Shown here: positions 57,838 through 60,920 of the stretch, in pieces
How the letters are laid out: each line of letters opens with the position of its first letter
How positions within the stretch are numbered: position 1 is the first letter of the stretch
Assembly: GCF_021731785.1 (NCBI RefSeq)
Contig: NZ_JAKFWS010000061.1
Location: 1-60,920, forward strand
Source of the DNA: Methylocystis sp.
Lineage (GTDB): Bacteria > Pseudomonadota > Alphaproteobacteria > Rhizobiales > Beijerinckiaceae
Reading direction: 5' to 3'
Length of the DNA stretch: 60,920 nt
The notes under the pieces: generated by a model
What the model saw: the letters and a program-made list of their open reading frames with translations, nothing else
Told to the model about the DNA's origin: nothing
Databases searched by the model: none
Translations under genes and position numbers: made by a program

Positions 57838-58291
57838 GCGTAATGACCCAATCGAACTCCGGATGCGCCGCGGCGACATGCTCCCACCATCGCCGTCCGT
57901 CCGGCAAGCGCGGCGAAAGATCATTGACCCTGAGCCGTCGGAACGCGTCCGGCCGCGCCTTCGCCCCGTCGAGGACAGCCTCGACCATGGCGCGCCCCAG
58001 GCCGCGCTGCAGAGAATTGATCTGTTCGAAAACGAGCGATGGCGGCTCATAGGCGCCGGCGAGCAGCAGCGCGATTCCGGACGCCTCGGTCCCGTCGGGC
58101 GTGGTGATGAGTTTTGGCGAGGTCGAGGCTTTGATTTCAAAGAACCCGCGGCCGTATTGTCGCGAATCGACGAACAGGCCGAGGGCCGCAAGGTTGCGGG
58201 AGATCGCTTCCGCGATTGCCAACGCCGCCGGGTCGGGCTGTTGAGCCTCCGGCTTTCTCCACCAGAATCGCCAAACCTCCCAAAAAGCCAT
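57809..58291 (-). CDS. Hypothetical protein
   Basis: This 160-residue soluble protein has a Trp-rich N terminus (FWEVWRFWWRKPE), a central region with RQYGRGFFEIKAS and SLVFEQINSLQRGLG, and a C-terminal segment WWEHVAAAHPEFDWVI. No family is recognised. ATG 58291 is preceded by GGGAG. Its 3' end overlaps the putative zincin gene by 29 bp, suggesting a two-gene unit with related functions. Confidence 0.65.
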   Translation of the reverse strand: MAFWEVWRFWWRKPEAQQPDPAALAIAEAISRNLAALGLFVDSRQYGRGFFEIKASTSPKLITTPDGTEASGIALLLAGAYEPPSLVFEQINSLQRGLGRAMVEAVLDGAKARPDAFRRLRVNDLSPRLPDGRRWWEHVAAAHPEFDWVITHEEPFNSAR

Positions 58292-58327
58292 CAAGCAGAT
58301 CTCCCTCGATCCAGTGTTTGGCGCGAG

Positions 58328-58480
58328 ATACCTTCCCCTTGTGGGGAGGTCGGCGGTCGCAGGCAAGTTTGCGCAGCCTGCGTAAACTTGGCGTCGGGAC
58401 CGCCGGGTGGGGGTCGCTTCACGATATGACCCCACCCGACCCCGCTTCGCGGAGCCACCCTCCCCGTAAAGGCGAGGGAT
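58328..58480. repeat. Structured interspersed repeat upstream of hemW
   Basis: Nested inverted repeats are visible: GGCGGTC/GACCGCC (58350-58356, 58396-58402) around AAGTTT/AAACTT (58363-58368, 58382-58387) with CGCAG/CTGCG inside. C-rich and G-rich patches follow (CCCCACCCGACCCCGCTTCG). This looks like a dispersed palindromic element common in Rhizobiales intergenic DNA. It fills most of the gap between the hypothetical pair and hemW. Confidence 0.65.
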
Positions 58481-58556
58481 GCGCAACGCCCAGCCTTCAA
58501 CCGATGGCCGGGCTCGTCCGCCGTGCCCTTCCCGCCGTTCCGTGCGATAAAGGGCC

Positions 58557-59726
58557 ATGGCGACACCGATTCGCAACGCTTTCGACCCGGGCTTTGGGGT
58601 TTATGTCCACTGGCCGTTCTGCCTGTCGAAATGCCCTTATTGCGATTTCAACAGCCACGTCCGGCGCGGCGACGTCGACGAGGACCGCTTCGTCGAGGCC
58701 TTCAGCGCAGAGCTTGCGCATCGCGCCGCACTGACGCGCGGGCGCGAAGTCCGCTCGATTTTCTTTGGCGGCGGCACGCCCTCGCTGATGTCGCCGTCAA
58801 CGGCCCAGGCGATCCTCTCCCAGATTTCGAGCCATTGGAGCCTCGCCAAGGACTGCGAGATCACGCTCGAGGCCAATCCGACAAGCGTCGAGGCCTCGCG
58901 CTTTAAGGGCTTCAAGGCCGCCGGCGTCAACCGTGTCTCGCTCGGCGTGCAAGCCCTAAACGATATCGACCTTCGCGCACTCGGCCGCCAGCATTCGGTC
59001 GCCGAAGCCCTGATGGCGCTCGACGTCGCCAATTCGGTCTTCGAGCGCACATCTTTCGATCTGATCTACGGCCGTTCCGGCCAGACCCCCGCCGCCTGGC
59101 GAAAGGAACTGGAGCTGGCGCTCGCGCGCGCGCCCGACCATGTCTCGCTCTATCAGTTGACGATCGAGCCGGACACGATGTTCGAGCGCATGGTCAACGC
59201 CGGCAAGATGACGTTGCCGGGCGCCGACGTTCAGCGCGCGCTCTGGGACGTGACGCAAGAGGTCACCGCCCGCGCCGGCCTGCCCGCTTACGAAGTCTCC
59301 AACCACGCGCGGCCCGGCGCCGAGTGCCGGCACAATCTGGTCTATTGGCGCTATGGCGAATATGTCGGGGTCGGTCCCGGCGCGCATGGGCGGGTGGTCA
59401 CGCCGCGCGGACGGCGCGCCCAGGCCGCCGAGCGGCATCCCGAGATGTGGCTCACCTGCGTCGAGACCGAAGGGCACGGCCTCATCGACGACGAGTTGCT
59501 CTCGTCCGAGCAGGAAGGCGACGAATTCCTGCTGATGGGGCTTCGGCTGCGCGAAGGCGTCGATCCCCAGCGCTATTTCCTGCTGACCGGCAAACGCCTG
59601 TCGCAGTCGCGGATCAGCGAACTCATCGGCGACGGGCTCGTCGAATTTACTCGCGAGAACCGGCTGCGCGTCAGTTCGGAAGGCTTCCCGGTGCTCGATG
59701 CGGTGGTCGCCGACCTCGCGGCTTAG
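58557..59726 (+). CDS. hemW: Radical SAM heme chaperone HemW
   Basis: HemW is a radical SAM protein that binds heme and delivers it to acceptors. It was long annotated as coproporphyrinogen III oxidase-like. The 389-residue protein has the iron-sulphur motif CLSKCPYC (CxxxCxxC), FFGGGTPSLMS, and SLYQLTIEPDTMF. The C-terminal HemW domain is present. The Cys that follows CxxC in true HemN is not conserved here, which favours HemW. rdgB, a common upstream neighbour, is absent. ATG 58557 fits the family start. Confidence 0.93.
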   Translation: MATPIRNAFDPGFGVYVHWPFCLSKCPYCDFNSHVRRGDVDEDRFVEAFSAELAHRAALTRGREVRSIFFGGGTPSLMSPSTAQAILSQISSHWSLAKDCEITLEANPTSVEASRFKGFKAAGVNRVSLGVQALNDIDLRALGRQHSVAEALMALDVANSVFERTSFDLIYGRSGQTPAAWRKELELALARAPDHVSLYQLTIEPDTMFERMVNAGKMTLPGADVQRALWDVTQEVTARAGLPAYEVSNHARPGAECRHNLVYWRYGEYVGVGPGAHGRVVTPRGRRAQAAERHPEMWLTCVETEGHGLIDDELLSSEQEGDEFLLMGLRLREGVDPQRYFLLTGKRLSQSRISELIGDGLVEFTRENRLRVSSEGFPVLDAVVADLAA

Positions 59727-59758
59727 CGAATTCTCCGAGATCGCCAGTCAGGAACCGT

Positions 59759-59791
59759 GACCGGCGCCGCTACGAATAGACGGCGCCGGTC
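59759..59791. terminator. Strong hairpin between hemW and pmoC
   Basis: A perfect 11-bp stem (GACCGGCGCCG / CGGCGCCGGTC) with an 11-base loop lies between the convergent hemW and pmoC ends. It lacks a T-run on either strand, but its place suggests bidirectional termination or message-end protection. Confidence 0.5.
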
Positions 59792-59823
59792 GCGAGATTA
59801 TGCGGCTGATGCGCAGCGCAAAA

Positions 59824-60596
59824 TTAGCGCTTGTACAACTGCGCTAGCGCATCGGCGCCGAGGAGTTCGCGAAGACGGCCCAGGATCAGCAGCACGACGC
59901 CAAAGACTGCAAGCGACATCCAGCCGAAAAAGACGAAGCCCCAATGCAGCGGACCTGCAAAGCCTTCATCCATCGACCAAAATGTATGGCCCCATTCATT
60001 GAATCCCACATTAGGGATGGTCATGAAGACGCCGACGACGAGCACCACGAAGGCGAGAGAATAGCCCTTTGCGAAAATGGGCAGGCGCGTCTTCGCATAG
60101 AAGAACGCGCCCAGCCCGATGACTGCAAAAAGCGGATATGCAATATAGAAGGTGATGATATTGCTCGGCGTGAAATCCGTATCGCGCACGGCGGTCATGT
60201 GCCAGACAGCCGTCTGCTCCGAAAAGAAGCTCAGACCCCAAAACAGGGCGAGCGAAAAAACAACCAGCCACTGGACCAGATAAATCAGCCGGCGCATTTC
60301 GGCTGAAGGGCTCAGGCTCGCCAGATCTCGGTCGCGCGTGCGCCACATAAAACCGACGATGCCGACAGCGCCGAGGCAGGACGCAAGAATCGCAAATTGC
60401 AGCAGGCCCATCCAATAGAGCTGAAAGTCTGGCGAGAATGAACGAGGCCAACGCTCCAGGCGAAGACTTGTTCATAGAGACGCAGGATCGCCACGAAGAG
60501 CATCAGCGCGCCAACGCCGATGAGAAGGGGCTTCGTGTCCAAGATTGGTTCGGCGCCCGCGGCGGCGGAACGGGTTTCGGCTTTTGTCATACTCAT
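59824..60596 (-). pseudogene. pmoC: Orphan particulate methane monooxygenase subunit C, frameshifted
   Basis: PmoC is the membrane subunit of the copper-dependent methane monooxygenase. Codons from ATG 60596 (GGAGA upstream) read into AEPILDTKPLLIGVG and LRLYEQVFAWSVGL, typical of PmoC. The frame then breaks. Adding one T (plus strand) between 60442 and 60443 restores GLDSFSPDFQLYWM and continues to the stop at 59824, giving about 257 residues, the normal size. Later segments RDTDFTPSN and NEWGHTFW are clear PmoC signatures. Two expected CuC-site ligands are changed: Asp to Thr (codon 60213-60211) and His to Asn (60162-60160), while the middle His (60201-60199) remains. The CuD-type Asn, His and His (NEWGH, PLHWGF) are kept. 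No pmoA or pmoB follows. It may be a decaying extra copy. Confidence 0.88.
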
Positions 60597-60695
60597 GATT
60601 GTCTCCAAATGTCTGAGCTGTCGGGGGCTTTAGCGCCCTCCTCAAGGGTCTGTTGCGCGCGAAGTCGCGAGCCGTGTTGATGACGGCGGCAGACT

Positions 60696-60748
60696 AGTGC
60701 TCAGATTCCTTGAATCCGCTCATATGCGGTGGATTCCGTCGGAGCACT
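60696..60748. repeat. Imperfect inverted repeat between pmoC and the IS630 gene
   Basis: Outer arms AGTGCTC/GAGCACT (60696-60702, 60742-60748) and inner arms GAATCC/GGATTC (60712-60717, 60731-60736) surround CATATG. The left arm follows a TA dinucleotide. It could be part of the IS630 left end, an older miniature element, or a regulatory site of the pmoC promoter. The other end of the element lies outside the window. Confidence 0.5.
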
Positions 60749-60798
60749 GCTGCGTTTATACACTTGTTCAGCGATTTGCTGAACGAGATAGGTTGATC

Positions 60799-60920
60799 AT
60801 GGCGGCTCCACGTCGAGTGATCGAGTTGGCGTTTACGGAGAGCGACCTGGCGGAGTTAATGAGGCTTGCGCGTTCGCGGACAGAACCGGCGAGCCGGGTC
60901 GAACGCGCGCGGATGCTCCT
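60799..60920 (+). mobile_element. IS630-family transposase, 5' end (partial)
   Basis: An open frame starts at ATG 60799 and runs off the window after 40 codons. The product begins MAAPRRVIELAFTESDLAEL and contains RTEPASRVERARMLL, the N-terminal helix-turn-helix region typical of IS630 transposases. It may be the same element type as the 3' end at the left edge. Confidence 0.75.

Noticed and set aside
58292-58556. Small genes between the hypothetical pair and hemW
   Set aside because: The space is filled by a structured interspersed repeat, and the open frames there have no support.

Overview
The window comes from a GC-rich alphaproteobacterium, most likely a type II methanotroph of the Methylocystis/Methylosinus group. 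The evidence is a pmoC (particulate methane monooxygenase subunit C) reading frame at the right edge, a formaldehyde-activating-enzyme homologue, a HisZ-dependent HisG, a rhizobial-type dnaX and a class A RNase P RNA. Both edges cut into IS630-family transposase genes: a 3' end at 1-177 and a 5' end at 60799-60920. The piece therefore looks bounded by copies of a repeated insertion sequence.

Layout. At 1-3045 lie an IS630 remnant, a porin gene cut off at its 5' side, a membrane protein gene with a probable frameshift, and a methyltransferase. Positions 3155-15415 hold a compact minus-strand division and cell-wall operon in the order rsmH-ftsL-ftsI-murE-murF-mraY-murD-ftsW-murG-murC. Most junctions overlap or nearly touch. 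mraZ is missing upstream, and murB, ddl and ftsQAZ are missing downstream. rnpB follows at 15727-16105, then a SmbP-like metal-binding protein, NDH-2, priA, hrcA and an outer-membrane beta-barrel.

Positions 23098-38641 form a cell-surface glycan region. It has two paralogous GT4-like glycosyltransferases, a GT-A-like protein, a lone LptF/G permease, a Wzt/Wzm-type ABC exporter, a possibly Tat-exported flavoprotein, glmU and glmS for UDP-GlcNAc supply, and opgG/opgH for osmoregulated periplasmic glucans. After DUF952, pyrD and a Fae-like gene comes a three-gene bufferin-type RiPP operon at 40682-42684. It has a precursor with six near-regularly spaced cysteines, a DUF692/MNIO enzyme and a DUF2063 partner, and is the best candidate here for a poorly described system. 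Ribosomal protein genes rpsA and rpsD follow, each with a clear terminator. Next are a DsbA-like protein, the classic ffs-dnaX-ybaB-recR set, hisZ-hisG, a histone-deacetylase-like enzyme, ada, a putative zincin pair, hemW and an orphan pmoC.

The orphan pmoC carries a single-base deletion. It has also lost two of the three residues expected at the CuC metal site, while keeping the CuD ligands. Copper and metal handling recurs in the window (pmoC, the buf-like operon, the SmbP homologue), which suits a copper-dependent methanotroph. These links are inferred from families and are not shown by the sequence alone. No tRNA, rRNA, CRISPR array or prophage was seen.
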